This document shows, piece by piece, positions 1-7,653 of a stretch of DNA of 17,299 nucleotides. This DNA comes from JAYPEY01 sp964519245 (GTDB lineage: Bacteria > Verrucomicrobiota > Verrucomicrobiia > Limisphaerales > JAYPEY01): positions 1 to 17,299 of the forward strand of contig CAZFLK010000127.1 in assembly GCA_964519245.1 (NCBI GenBank), in the 5' to 3' direction. The position numbers were made by a program, and so were the translations under genes. The notes below the pieces were generated by a model. That model worked only from the letters and a program-made list of their open reading frames with translations. It did no database searches and was not told the DNA's origin. Each line of letters begins with the position of its first letter. Position 1 is the first letter of the stretch.

Positions 1-2
1 TG

Positions 3-362
3 TCATCCTGGGTGATCGACTTCGGCGCCCGGTCCACATTGTTCATCATCCCGGCGACCGTGGCCGCCTACCACCGTCAGATCAACCGCCGTTACGAGGA
101 AGATCTCGCGAAAGCAAAGAAGGACATGGAGGAATTCGAGGCCAACGAGGAGGAATTCAACACGCTGCAACAACAGCGCGAGCCATTCGAACGGCGCAAG
201 GAATCCCTCAAGCGCAGCGAACTCCGCGCCGATATCGAACGCATCCTCTACGCCAAGCCGCCCCTCGCCTGGAATCAACTGAGCTTCATCGATTTCGCCC
301 TGATTTACGGGGGCTACAAGGTCGCCATGAACTTCTGGATCTACATCCTTGAGAATTTCTGA
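3..362 (+). CDS. C-terminal end of unrecognised coiled-coil/membrane protein (5' partial)
   Basis: The frame is open from the window edge (S-S-W before the GTG at 12), so the true start probably lies upstream and only about 119 residues are visible. The fragment begins with a hydrophobic stretch (FIIPATVAAYH). A long charged segment rich in Glu, Lys and Gln follows, of coiled-coil character, and then an aromatic, hydrophobic C-terminal segment (FIDFALIYGGYKVAMNFWIY) that could be a membrane helix. It lies 6 bp upstream of the glycosyltransferase on the same strand, so it is probably co-transcribed with it. I do not recognise the family. Context suggests a membrane component of polysaccharide synthesis or export, which is inference only. 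Confidence 0.6.
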   Translation, partial: SSWVIDFGARSTLFIIPATVAAYHRQINRRYEEDLAKAKKDMEEFEANEEEFNTLQQQREPFERRKESLKRSELRADIERILYAKPPLAWNQLSFIDFALIYGGYKVAMNFWIYILENF

Positions 363-368
363 CCGCCG

Positions 369-1550
369 ATGGACGCCGTCTTTTCGAATCCCCTCATCCA
401 CGCGACGTTGTTCTGGGTTTGCCTCGCCCTGCTCTTTCACACCTTCCTCGGCTACCCTCTCCTCGTAAAAGCCCTGGCGGGCGCAAAGCCTCGTCTTCAT
501 TCGCCTGCCCCCTCCGGCGATGCCCCGACCGTCGCCGTCATCATCGCCGCTCGCAATGAACAGGAACGCATCGTTTCCCGCATTGAGAATCTCCTTGCGT
601 CCCACTACCCGGCCAACCGTCTTTCCGTGATCCTGATCTCCGACGGTTCCACGGACCGCACCGCGATCAACATCCAGAATGCGCGAATGGATGGCGTGAG
701 AGTCATCGAGCGCAAGAAACCTTCGGGCAAGCCCACGTGTCTGAATGTCGGAGTCGCCGAGTCCGACGCGGAACTCATCGTGTTCGCCGACGCGCGCCAG
801 CGCTTCGACGCGGACACCATTCCAAACCTGGTCCGCCATTTCGCGGATCCGTCGATCGGAGCGGTGAGTGGCGCCCTGTTCATCGAGTCTGCGGCCAGTT
901 CCGTGGGCGGCGGCGTCGACGCCTACTGGAAGCTGGAACGAGTCCTCCGCGAATCGGAAGCGCGCTGGGATTCCTGCATTGGCTGCACGGGCGCCGTTTA
1001 TGCAATCCGCCGGAGAATCTACGAGGAGATTCCAGCCGACACACTGATCGACGATGTGGAGATTCCCATGCGCATTGCCGCCAAGGGTTACCGCGTTCTT
1101 TACGACGTTGAAGCCAGGGCTTTCGACTCCCAATCGCTGGAACCCGCAAGGGAGACGATCCGCAAGCGCCGGACCCTGGCCGGCAACTACCAGATGCTGT
1201 TCCGACATCCGGGCTGGCTGTTGCCCTGGCGCAACCGGCTCTGGTTTCAGCTCATTTCGCACAAGTACCTGCGCCTCGCCGCGCCCTTCCTGCTCCCGAT
1301 CCTGCTGACGGCCAACATCGCACTGGCAAAGCAACCCTTCTACGGCTGGCTGCTGTGGCCTCATGGCCTGTTTTATGCGCTGGCGTTCATCGGCTTGGTC
1401 CTGCCCTCGCGCCGATCCCCGCTTTTCTCCATTCCTTCCGGATTTGTGTTCCTGAATCTCATGTCCTTCCGCGGATTGCTCCATTACCTTTTCACCAATC
1501 CACGCGCCGGCTGGGAGGCCGCTTCCAAACCGCCGCACTCGACAGGCTGA
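369..1550 (+). CDS. Membrane-bound family 2 glycosyltransferase
   Basis: 393 residues starting at ATG. An N-terminal membrane helix lies at about 8-28. The GT-A fold follows: VAVIIAARNE (55-64), ILISDGSTDRT (88-98, nucleotide-sugar Asp92), a DXD-like FADAR (139-143), GCTGAVYAIRR (205-215), the catalytic-base-like LIDDVEIPMR (226-235) and an RKRRTLAGN segment near 265-273 where processive enzymes carry QxxRW. Two or three C-terminal hydrophobic helices follow (about 301-375). This is the usual architecture of cellulose/hyaluronan-synthase-like GT2 enzymes, which extend or start a glycan at the cytoplasmic face of the membrane. The QxxRW motif is not conserved, so processivity is uncertain. It sits between the upstream fragment and a deacetylase-like gene in an apparent exopolysaccharide operon. 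The donor sugar cannot be told from sequence. Confidence 0.88.
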   Translation: MDAVFSNPLIHATLFWVCLALLFHTFLGYPLLVKALAGAKPRLHSPAPSGDAPTVAVIIAARNEQERIVSRIENLLASHYPANRLSVILISDGSTDRTAINIQNARMDGVRVIERKKPSGKPTCLNVGVAESDAELIVFADARQRFDADTIPNLVRHFADPSIGAVSGALFIESAASSVGGGVDAYWKLERVLRESEARWDSCIGCTGAVYAIRRRIYEEIPADTLIDDVEIPMRIAAKGYRVLYDVEARAFDSQSLEPARETIRKRRTLAGNYQMLFRHPGWLLPWRNRLWFQLISHKYLRLAAPFLLPILLTANIALAKQPFYGWLLWPHGLFYALAFIGLVLPSRRSPLFSIPSGFVFLNLMSFRGLLHYLFTNPRAGWEAASKPPHSTG

Positions 1551-1566
1551 CAACGCGCGTCATCCC

Positions 1567-2667
1567 GTGTACAAAGCAATCGACAAGTGGCTCCTGAATT
1601 ACCTCACGCGGAAGCGGAAAGCGCCTCCGCGCGACTCGCCCGTTGATATTCTTCTCTGCGTCTGCGATCACTTCGAACCCTTCCACGCCACGGACAAAGC
1701 CGGAGCCTTGTCGCGTATGCGTGCTTGGAACGAGTCCTTCCCAAAACTCATCCAGGCGTTTCGGGACGCCGACGGCGTCCCGCCGCGCCACACCTTTTTC
1801 TATCCCATCGAACAGTATGACCGAGACGTTATCGACGAGTTGGAGCGCCTGACCGACGCCTGCGGCGGCGAAGTGGAGATTCACCTGCATCACGACAACG
1901 ACACCCCGGACGGACTTCGCGCCGCCATCGACCAAGGCGTCGCGAATTTTCGCCGGCACGGATTTCTATCGCGGGACCCACGCGGCGACATCCGGTTCGC
2001 CTTTATCCATGGCGACTGGGCCTTGGATAACTCGCATCCAACAGGACGCCACTGCGGCGTACCTGATGAATTGCGCATCCTCAGGGAATCCGGCTGCTAC
2101 GTGGATATGACGTTGCCCTCGGCTCCCAGCCCGACTCAGACAAAAACCATCAACAGCGTCTACTACGCCAAAAGCAGCAAGTCGCCCAAATCCCACGACA
2201 CCGGACGCCCGGTGCGCGTGAAGAAGAGCGCAGCGAGCCCGCTTCGTGACGACACGTCGAACCTTCTCCTCATACAAGGCCCCCTCGGGCTCAACTGGGA
2301 GCGACGAAAACTCGGCGTTCTGCCCCGCATCGAGAACGGCGACCTCACCGGAGCCAATCCACCAACCATGGATCGCGCCCGCCTCTGGCTTCGGCTGCAC
2401 AATCACGTCGCCGGCCGACCGGATGTCGTCTTCGTCAAACTTCACACGCACGGCGCGATTGAACGCAACTCTGAAGTCTTCCTCGGCGAGCCCTACAAGC
2501 GCTTCCACGAACAACTGCTGGGCTCTTTCAACGATCAGCGGGGGCGCCGAATCCATTACGTGACGGCCCGCGAAATGACCAACATACTTCACGCCATGGA
2601 GGACGGAAGAACAGGACCGCCCGGAGACTACCGGGACTACCATTTCAAGCTCGCCGGCAAGCCGTGA
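1567..2667 (+). CDS. Polysaccharide deacetylase-like protein
   Basis: 366 residues with a GTG start 16 bp after the upstream stop. Visible elements resemble the NodB/carbohydrate esterase 4 (beta/alpha) barrel: ILLCVCDHFEP (28-38, an Asp-His pair), EIHLHHDND (104-112, a possible metal-binding His cluster) and FAFIHGDWALDN (144-155). Such proteins often remove N- or O-acetyl groups from extracellular glycans. No signal peptide is obvious, which is unusual for a secreted deacetylase, so it may act on cytoplasmic lipid-linked intermediates or not be a deacetylase at all. Its stop codon overlaps the GTG of the following glycosyltransferase (GTGA), a sign of translational coupling. The family call rests on motifs alone. 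Confidence 0.65.
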   Translation: MYKAIDKWLLNYLTRKRKAPPRDSPVDILLCVCDHFEPFHATDKAGALSRMRAWNESFPKLIQAFRDADGVPPRHTFFYPIEQYDRDVIDELERLTDACGGEVEIHLHHDNDTPDGLRAAIDQGVANFRRHGFLSRDPRGDIRFAFIHGDWALDNSHPTGRHCGVPDELRILRESGCYVDMTLPSAPSPTQTKTINSVYYAKSSKSPKSHDTGRPVRVKKSAASPLRDDTSNLLLIQGPLGLNWERRKLGVLPRIENGDLTGANPPTMDRARLWLRLHNHVAGRPDVVFVKLHTHGAIERNSEVFLGEPYKRFHEQLLGSFNDQRGRRIHYVTAREMTNILHAMEDGRTGPPGDYRDYHFKLAGKP

Positions 2668-3848
2668 AAGCCCTGTTCGTCTCCAACCTGTTCCCGGACA
2701 CACGCGAGCCCCACCGCGGGATCTACAACGCTCGGCTGGTCAGAAGCCTTTCCTCCCGCTGCGAGGTCCAAGTCATTTCTCCGCGCCCTGCGCTCCCGTT
2801 TTTCAACGCCCCGCCACGCGCCCCCCTGCCGGAGGACGCGCCTCTGCGCCCCACCTATCCCGCCGCACGCTATCTTCCCAAGATCGGAAGCCCGTTCAAC
2901 CATCGCCTGATGGCGCGGGCCCTGCGCCCCTCCCTGATCGCGGCGCGTCAACAGTTCCCTTTCGACATCGTCGTCGCTTCCTGGCTTTACCCTGACGCCT
3001 CGGGCATCTCCATTCTTGCCCGGGAGTTGAACTTTCCATTTGTCGCCGTCTGCCAAGGCTCCGACGCACACCAATACCTCGGCAACGCCACCCGGAGGCG
3101 CATTATCGTCGAATCCATGTCCCCGGCCGCCGCTGTAGTCGCCCGCAGCGACGCGTTGACCCGGTTGCTCGCGAACGCCGGAATCCCGAACGAACGACTC
3201 CATACGATCTACAACGGGGTCGATCTGGATCTCTTCCATCCCATCGACAAGGGCGTCGCGCGCGAGGCGTTGAACCTGCCGCTCCACGACAAGACGATCC
3301 TTTTCATAGGGAATTTCTATTCGGTGAAGAACCCCAAACTCCTGGCATGCGCTTACCGGCAGCTCTGCGCGCGACGCACGGACCGGCGGTATCGACTGGT
3401 AATGATCGGCGACGGTCCGGAGCGTCAGAAAGTCATCCGGAGCTTCGTCGGAACCGGCTTTGAGCAGACCACACGATTTCCTGGCCGACTGCCCCCGCAA
3501 ACGGTCGCCCGTTACCTGCAGGCCGCGGATGCGCTGTGCGTTCCCAGCGACAACGAAGGCGTTCCCAATGTCATTCTTGAAGCCTTTGCCTCCGGGGTGA
3601 AAGTCGTGGCAACCGACGTTGGCGGCATTCCGGAAATACTGACTCAGCCGTTTCTGGGATCTCTGACCCCGAAAGGCGATGCGACGACGATGGCCGAGAC
3701 GCTGCGCCACGAACTGGAGCATCCCAGCGACACCTCGCAAATCGTCAAACACGCCTCGCGCTTCTCCTGGGACAAGACTGCCGACTCCTTTGTGAGCGTC
3801 CTGAGACGGGCGTCCGAAGAATGGCCGCGCCGCGCATGTTCCGAGTAA
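2664..3848 (+). CDS. Family 4 glycosyltransferase (GT-B)
   Basis: 394 residues, starting at a GTG that overlaps the preceding stop. The N-terminal acceptor domain begins MKALFVSNLFPD and carries the glycine-containing loop PHRGIYN. VVASWLYPDASG lies at 103-114 and VCQGSDAHQYLG at 129-140. The donor-binding C-terminal domain shows IYNGVDLDLFHP (182-193), ILFIGNFYSVKNP (212-224), VMIGDGPER (246-254) and the E-x7-E motif (Glu298 and Glu306, within SDNEGVPNVILEAFASG). These are standard retaining GT4 (RfaG/PelF-like) features, so it should transfer a sugar from a nucleotide donor during polysaccharide synthesis. It is the last gene of the + strand block and faces the end of the BMC operon. Confidence 0.9.
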   Translation: MKALFVSNLFPDTREPHRGIYNARLVRSLSSRCEVQVISPRPALPFFNAPPRAPLPEDAPLRPTYPAARYLPKIGSPFNHRLMARALRPSLIAARQQFPFDIVVASWLYPDASGISILARELNFPFVAVCQGSDAHQYLGNATRRRIIVESMSPAAAVVARSDALTRLLANAGIPNERLHTIYNGVDLDLFHPIDKGVAREALNLPLHDKTILFIGNFYSVKNPKLLACAYRQLCARRTDRRYRLVMIGDGPERQKVIRSFVGTGFEQTTRFPGRLPPQTVARYLQAADALCVPSDNEGVPNVILEAFASGVKVVATDVGGIPEILTQPFLGSLTPKGDATTMAETLRHELEHPSDTSQIVKHASRFSWDKTADSFVSVLRRASEEWPRRACSE

Positions 3849-3888
3849 GAGCGCCCCTACACCAGGCTGTGCTGCCGGAAGACCGAAT

Positions 3889-3922
3889 CGGAGCGAAAAC
3901 CTCCAGTTCGAAGCCCGCTCCG
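3889..3922. terminator. Possible bidirectional terminator hairpin
   Basis: Inverted repeat CGGAGCG (3889-3895) and CGCTCCG (3916-3922) with a 20-nt loop, in the 79-bp gap between the converging glycosyltransferase and the last BMC-operon gene. No U-tract follows on either strand, so an intrinsic terminator is only a weak possibility. Confidence 0.25.
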
Positions 3923-3927
3923 AGAAC

Positions 3928-5217
3928 TCATCCAAACGCCCGTTTCAAACGCGCCTTGTCGTAGGCCCGCCGTTGGGACGCATTCATCTTGCCGAAATCG
4001 GGACGTCCGTCCGCCTTGACCGGCCATTCGACGTTCAGCGCCCGCCCCGGAGCCGGTTTCGGGACCTCCGAATTCCGCCGCGCTTTGCCGCCGCTTGAAG
4101 CCAATGGATTCTTACTGATGGTCGCCGTTGCCTTTGCCTTCGCCGAGCCATCATAACTCATGGATTGATCCGTGAGCTGAAGATCCTTGTCCAGGGCGCG
4201 CTTTGGCCGAATCTTCAAATGTTCCAAGACGCCGTGATAGGCGCGGACAGCCTCCTCCGGCGTCAATTCGCCATCGGTGATCAGACGCAGCATTTCAATA
4301 AACGCCAACTGATGCTCCGCGTTGTTGATCTTTCGGCCGTAAAGCCCCACCCGGGCGCCGTATTTCTTGGCGTCGTGAATCAACCTGAAGGCGTCGTAGG
4401 TCGTGCCCGCGCTGCCACCGAGAATACCAACCACCAGATTCGGATCGTACTGGCAAAGCTCCTCCATCAACCTGGGCCCATGGTAGACAATCTTCAGAAA
4501 TACAGGCCTTCCCGCCTCCGGCACCCCCGCCAGATTTCGCAGGATATTGTCATTGATGAACTCACCCAGCTTCTCCGGCGGAATCCCGCTGTCCACGTTC
4601 GGATCAAACACCTCCAGAAAATAGCGGAACTTCTTCCGCTCCGCCTCCTCCCGAAACTCCTTGAACGCCTGCAGCGTAATGTAATCCTGATCGAGATCGT
4701 TCAGAAAGGTGACGGAATAGAGCCCGAGATTCGCGCCTGGGAATTCATCCTTCGTCCGATCACACTCCACCTTGCCGCATTGGATCTGATCGATGCTCGC
4801 CGAGCGAAAAGGCCGCGCTCCTTCCTTGAGGTAGCCGCCATGCCGGATCGCCCAGACATCCGTCGCGTCGTTGGCCCGGGCCGCCGGCGTAATATCAGAG
4901 TTCTTGAACAGCTCCTCCTTGATCGTCAACTGCTCGTTGATCGAAGCCGACATCAACATGATGTCAACCAACCCCTGATGGGCCACTTCGCGAATGACAT
5001 CGAGATACTCCGGCAGATTGCGATAGCCGAACTCCTCGCGCGTCCAGACTTCCGGCGAAAATTGCGCGGGATGCTCGCCCTTCCGGGCCAGGTAGCTTCG
5101 CGGGCCGGTCGCCCGGACGCCAAACGCCATGTCCGCATCTTTCGCGTCGGCAATGATGAACGCGTCCGTGGACGGGTTCGACTTGATCTCCGCAAGCTTG
5201 TTATCGAGCGATTTCAA
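3928..5217 (-). CDS. FbaB/DeoC-like class I aldolase homologue with C-terminal tail
   Basis: 429 residues, last gene of the BMC operon, starting 24 bp after the dehydrogenase. Residues about 15-335 look like a TIM barrel of the DeoC/FbaB/LacD class I aldolase group. IIADAKDADMAFG (21-33) is the strand-1 Asp region. VFLKIVYHGP (239-248) offers Lys242 as the Schiff-base lysine (compare K-x-x-Y-T-G in archaeal/FbaB fructose-bisphosphate aldolases). VVGILGGSAGTTYDAF (262-277) matches the glycine-rich phosphate loop, and GARVGLYGRKINNAEHQ (287-303) matches the final GRN-type phosphate motif. Residues about 345-400 form a Ser/Ala/Lys/Pro-rich linker, ended by a possible amphipathic helix at about 407-428 (MNASQRRAYDKARLKRAF) that may target it to the compartment. 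The substrate is unknown, and the usual PVM pathway does not need a second aldolase. Confidence 0.6.
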   Translation of the reverse strand: MKSLDNKLAEIKSNPSTDAFIIADAKDADMAFGVRATGPRSYLARKGEHPAQFSPEVWTREEFGYRNLPEYLDVIREVAHQGLVDIMLMSASINEQLTIKEELFKNSDITPAARANDATDVWAIRHGGYLKEGARPFRSASIDQIQCGKVECDRTKDEFPGANLGLYSVTFLNDLDQDYITLQAFKEFREEAERKKFRYFLEVFDPNVDSGIPPEKLGEFINDNILRNLAGVPEAGRPVFLKIVYHGPRLMEELCQYDPNLVVGILGGSAGTTYDAFRLIHDAKKYGARVGLYGRKINNAEHQLAFIEMLRLITDGELTPEEAVRAYHGVLEHLKIRPKRALDKDLQLTDQSMSYDGSAKAKATATISKNPLASSGGKARRNSEVPKPAPGRALNVEWPVKADGRPDFGKMNASQRRAYDKARLKRAFG

Positions 5218-5241
5218 TGCACTTCGACGCGGTTTGACAAA

Positions 5242-6168
5242 TCATGCATTGACCTTGGACAACGTGTCCTTCAAGGCCTTCCCTGATTTCTGCAATCCCA
5301 GTTTCTCCTTCGGCCAGAGCTCGATCTCAACATGCTCCTCGGCCCCGCCCCGCCCCACTACGGTCGGCACGCTGAGGCAGATATCACGAATGCCGTAAGC
5401 CCCCTGCTGCAACGAAGAAACGGGAAGCAATCGCTTCTGATCCAACGCAATCGAATGAATCACGTCCCGAATCGCAATCGCCACAGCCCAACCAGCGCCT
5501 CCCTTGCGAGCGATCACCTCGGCGCCGCTGCCCTTGGTGCGCTCGAAAAGCTTGTTCTGAATGGCCGGACTCCACTTGGGCAACCCGCTCAAGGGAAACC
5601 CGTTCACCGAAGCCGAAGACCAGACCGGCACCATGGAGTCGCCATGTTCCCCCAGCAGGAGCGCCTTCACCTGGGTCGTCGCCAGATCCATTTCGTCGGC
5701 AATCAGCGAACTGAAGCGAGCGGTGTCCAGCATGGTCCCCAGCCCAATCACCTGCGGCCAAGGCAAGCCGCTGTCCCGCGCGGCAAGGTGCGTCAGGATA
5801 TCCACCGGATTCGACACGACAAAGATGATCGCGTTCTGCTTCATGCCCGCCGCCTTGATGTCGGCAATGATCTGCATGAAGATCGAGACGTTGCGGTTGA
5901 TCAGATCCAGGCGGGACTCATCCGGCTTGCGGCGCGAACCCGCGGTGATCAGAAAAATGTCGCTGTCGGCGGCCTGCGCGTAATTCCCCGCATGGATCTT
6001 CTGATCCGCCGTGAACGCCGCGCCATGCAACAGGTCGAGAGCCTCGCCCTCGGCCATGGCCTGATTCGCGTCAATCAACTGAATCTCCGACACCACGCCG
6101 CCGCACTGCAAGGCAAACGCCGCGCACGCGCCGACCCGTCCTCCGCCTCCGATAACTGTAACTTTCAT
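5242..6168 (-). CDS. Lactate/malate dehydrogenase family NAD-dependent oxidoreductase
   Basis: 308 residues, typical length for the family. It shows the Rossmann motif VTVIGGGGRVGA (3-14), the NAD-binding Asp at LIDAN (31-35), the active-site loop AGSRRKPDESRLDL (76-89), VVSNPVDILT (117-126), GLGTMLDTARF (142-152, Asp148 and Arg151) and the catalytic-His motif GEHGDSMVP (173-181, His175). In PVM-type BMC operons this gene is thought to reduce lactaldehyde to 1,2-propanediol or otherwise recycle NAD(H). The residue equivalent to the discriminating Gln102 of lactate dehydrogenase is Arg80, as in malate dehydrogenases, so 'lactate dehydrogenase' would be an unsafe name. No linker-plus-helix cargo tag is visible. 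It lies between the class II aldolase and the class I-like aldolase. Confidence 0.88.
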   Translation of the reverse strand: MKVTVIGGGGRVGACAAFALQCGGVVSEIQLIDANQAMAEGEALDLLHGAAFTADQKIHAGNYAQAADSDIFLITAGSRRKPDESRLDLINRNVSIFMQIIADIKAAGMKQNAIIFVVSNPVDILTHLAARDSGLPWPQVIGLGTMLDTARFSSLIADEMDLATTQVKALLLGEHGDSMVPVWSSASVNGFPLSGLPKWSPAIQNKLFERTKGSGAEVIARKGGAGWAVAIAIRDVIHSIALDQKRLLPVSSLQQGAYGIRDICLSVPTVVGRGGAEEHVEIELWPKEKLGLQKSGKALKDTLSKVNA

Positions 6169-6286
6169 ATTCTCTTAAACCTGGAGTGTTGGAGAGATGG
6201 AGGGGTGGAGCCTTGCGTCAGCCTCAACTCTCCGTCGCCCCATTGTCTTCAATTCCGCATTCCAAACTCTGAATTCCGCAGTCGAT
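6169..6286. repeat. Intergenic spacer with ATTCCGCA/GAATTC motif
   Basis: A 118-bp gap inside an otherwise compact operon. It contains ATTCCGCATTCC (6252-6263) followed by CTCTGAATTC (6267-6276). A related arrangement, ATTCCGCACTCC then TTCTGAATTC, occurs at 11563-11594. Nearer the dehydrogenase start there is a run of TGGAG-type repeats (about 6182-6212). No coding potential was seen. It may be a small dispersed intergenic repeat. Confidence 0.35.
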
Positions 6287-7354
6287 TCACCCCTGCAGTT
6301 TCTGCATGATCTGATCCGTGATCGCCTTGACCGCCGCTTCGGCCTCGGGCGAAACCGCGTCGCTGACCTGTGCCTCGTCCTTGGGCGGAACCGCGCAGGT
6401 GACGCCCGGACGCCATTCCGCATTGTCACAAAGCTCGCACTCCTTGAGGCCGATCCGGGGATCCGGGATGCCGAGGTTCTGCTTGATCGCCAGCAGGTCC
6501 TTCAACTGTCCCGGGGTCATCGTGTTCGGCTCCTTGCCCAATTGCGCGGCGATCAACACCGTCTTGCAGTAGGCTTCCAGGATCTCCATCTTGAAATAGG
6601 CGTCCTCCACATTGTTGTGGCTCCACGAGACCACGCCGTGATTGGCCATTAGAATCGTGTTGTGCTTGTCGACCAAATCGGCGACCAACTTGCCCATCTC
6701 CGGCGTGCCGGGCGTGCGGTAGGGCGCGATCGCCACGGAGGAAAACACTTCAAACTCGGGAATCATGCAGGTGGGCGGCTCGATGCCGGCCACGGCGTAT
6801 CCCGTGCTCGTGGGCGGATGGCAATGCGCCGTGGCGACCGCGCGCGGCTGCTTCTTCATGATCTGCAGGTGCATCAGAATCTCGCTCGTGCGTTTCTTCT
6901 GTCCGAGAATCTGATTGCCCTCGAAATCCACCAACGCCATATCGTCCGGCTTCATGAAGCCCTTGCTGACCAAGGTCGGCGTGCAAACGGCGATGTCCTC
7001 ACCCACGCGGATTGCGATGTTGCCGCCGTTGCCATCAACATATTCCCGCTCCCACATGCGACGGCCGACGTCCACAATCTGCTCCTTCAGATCGCGGCAG
7101 TAGGCGGAATTGAAGAGATCCTCAAGATCTCCCTTGGGACTCTTGGAGCTGAGTTGCTGAGCCGGCGCCGACGCCCCGGTCACTGCCGTCGGGGACGACT
7201 TGCCTGACGTCGCCGAAGCTCCGCCCTTGCCGCCATGTTCGCGAATGATGTCCTTTGCCGACGGTGTCAGGATGGCTCCCGCCGCCAAGGCATTCAGATC
7301 CGCTCCCTTGCGAATCGCTTCCTCGACGTCCTTTGCGCTGATTACTTTTTTCAT
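6287..7354 (-). CDS. Class II (zinc) aldolase, fuculose/rhamnulose-1-phosphate type, BMC cargo
   Basis: 355 residues, against roughly 215 for E. coli FucA, because of extensions at both ends. Residues 1-41 (ISAKDVEEAIRKG ... GAILTPSAKDIIREHG) form a helix-strand-helix unit like those on several BMC cargo proteins. A Gly/Ser/Ala/Pro linker follows to about 75. The aldolase core shows the phosphate-binding NGGNIAIR (109-116), catalytic Glu158 (RTSEIL), zinc ligands His177 and His179 (AHCHPP) and His239 (MANHGVV). It should cleave a 6-deoxyketose-1-phosphate to lactaldehyde and DHAP, the committed step of the PVM-type compartment. The C-terminal extension has C306-x2-C309 and ends in an amphipathic helix (EAAVKAITDQIMQKL, 339-353) resembling the dehydrogenase targeting peptide. 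ATG overlaps the upstream BMC-P stop (ATGA). Confidence 0.92.
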   Translation of the reverse strand: MKKVISAKDVEEAIRKGADLNALAAGAILTPSAKDIIREHGGKGGASATSGKSSPTAVTGASAPAQQLSSKSPKGDLEDLFNSAYCRDLKEQIVDVGRRMWEREYVDGNGGNIAIRVGEDIAVCTPTLVSKGFMKPDDMALVDFEGNQILGQKKRTSEILMHLQIMKKQPRAVATAHCHPPTSTGYAVAGIEPPTCMIPEFEVFSSVAIAPYRTPGTPEMGKLVADLVDKHNTILMANHGVVSWSHNNVEDAYFKMEILEAYCKTVLIAAQLGKEPNTMTPGQLKDLLAIKQNLGIPDPRIGLKECELCDNAEWRPGVTCAVPPKDEAQVSDAVSPEAEAAVKAITDQIMQKLQG

Positions 7355-7653
7355 TTCTTCGGATTATAAAAAATGTTGTCCACCAGGGCCGCGTTGATGG
7401 CGTCCACCGGCGTAGGTTCCTCAAACGGAGCCGCCGCTTCAGCCCCTTCCACAAAACCGATCGTATCGCCGACCCCGCCCCCGAGATCATCGTAAACCAC
7501 CAGGCTCGGCTGCTTGCTCAAGCCCTCGGGAGCCTCCTGCCCCTGTTGAAAATGTTCCCGGTCATAGGGACTCACAACCAGGAACCGCCCGCCCCCGTAG
7601 GCGGGGATTGTCTGACTCAGGGTCACGCGACCAATGACTCGGCCCAATCTCAC
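7351..7653 (-). CDS. BMC-P pentameric shell vertex protein (EutN/CcmL family), copy 3
   Basis: 100 residues with a GTG start that overlaps the stop of the preceding BMC-P gene (GTGA). Its own stop overlaps the aldolase ATG. Family signatures are the N-terminal strand MRLGRVIGRVTLS, YGGGRFLVVSPY (19-30), a Gly-rich turn VVYDDLGGGVGDTIGFVEG (52-70) and the C-terminal VDAINAALVD. BMC-P pentamers cap the vertices of the polyhedral shell. This copy differs most from the other two and has a longer middle loop (about 31-50). Three distinct pentamer paralogues are the known pattern in Planctomycetes/Verrucomicrobia compartments, which supports the PVM-type assignment. Confidence 0.92.
   Translation of the reverse strand: MRLGRVIGRVTLSQTIPAYGGGRFLVVSPYDREHFQQGQEAPEGLSKQPSLVVYDDLGGGVGDTIGFVEGAEAAAPFEEPTPVDAINAALVDNIFYNPKK

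Noticed and set aside
3..1553. A 516-codon open frame on the minus strand
   Set aside because: It lies opposite two well-supported + strand genes, including the GT2 enzyme with clear motifs. The translation has no recognisable domain and is an antisense artefact of GC-rich codon use.
2637..3935. A 432-codon minus-strand frame opposite the GT4 gene
   Set aside because: The GT4 motifs on the + strand are unambiguous. The minus-strand product shows no family features.
4165..6309. Two long + strand frames (4165-5286 and 5332-6309) opposite the last BMC-operon genes
   Set aside because: They are mirror frames of the class I-like aldolase and the dehydrogenase, without recognisable domains.
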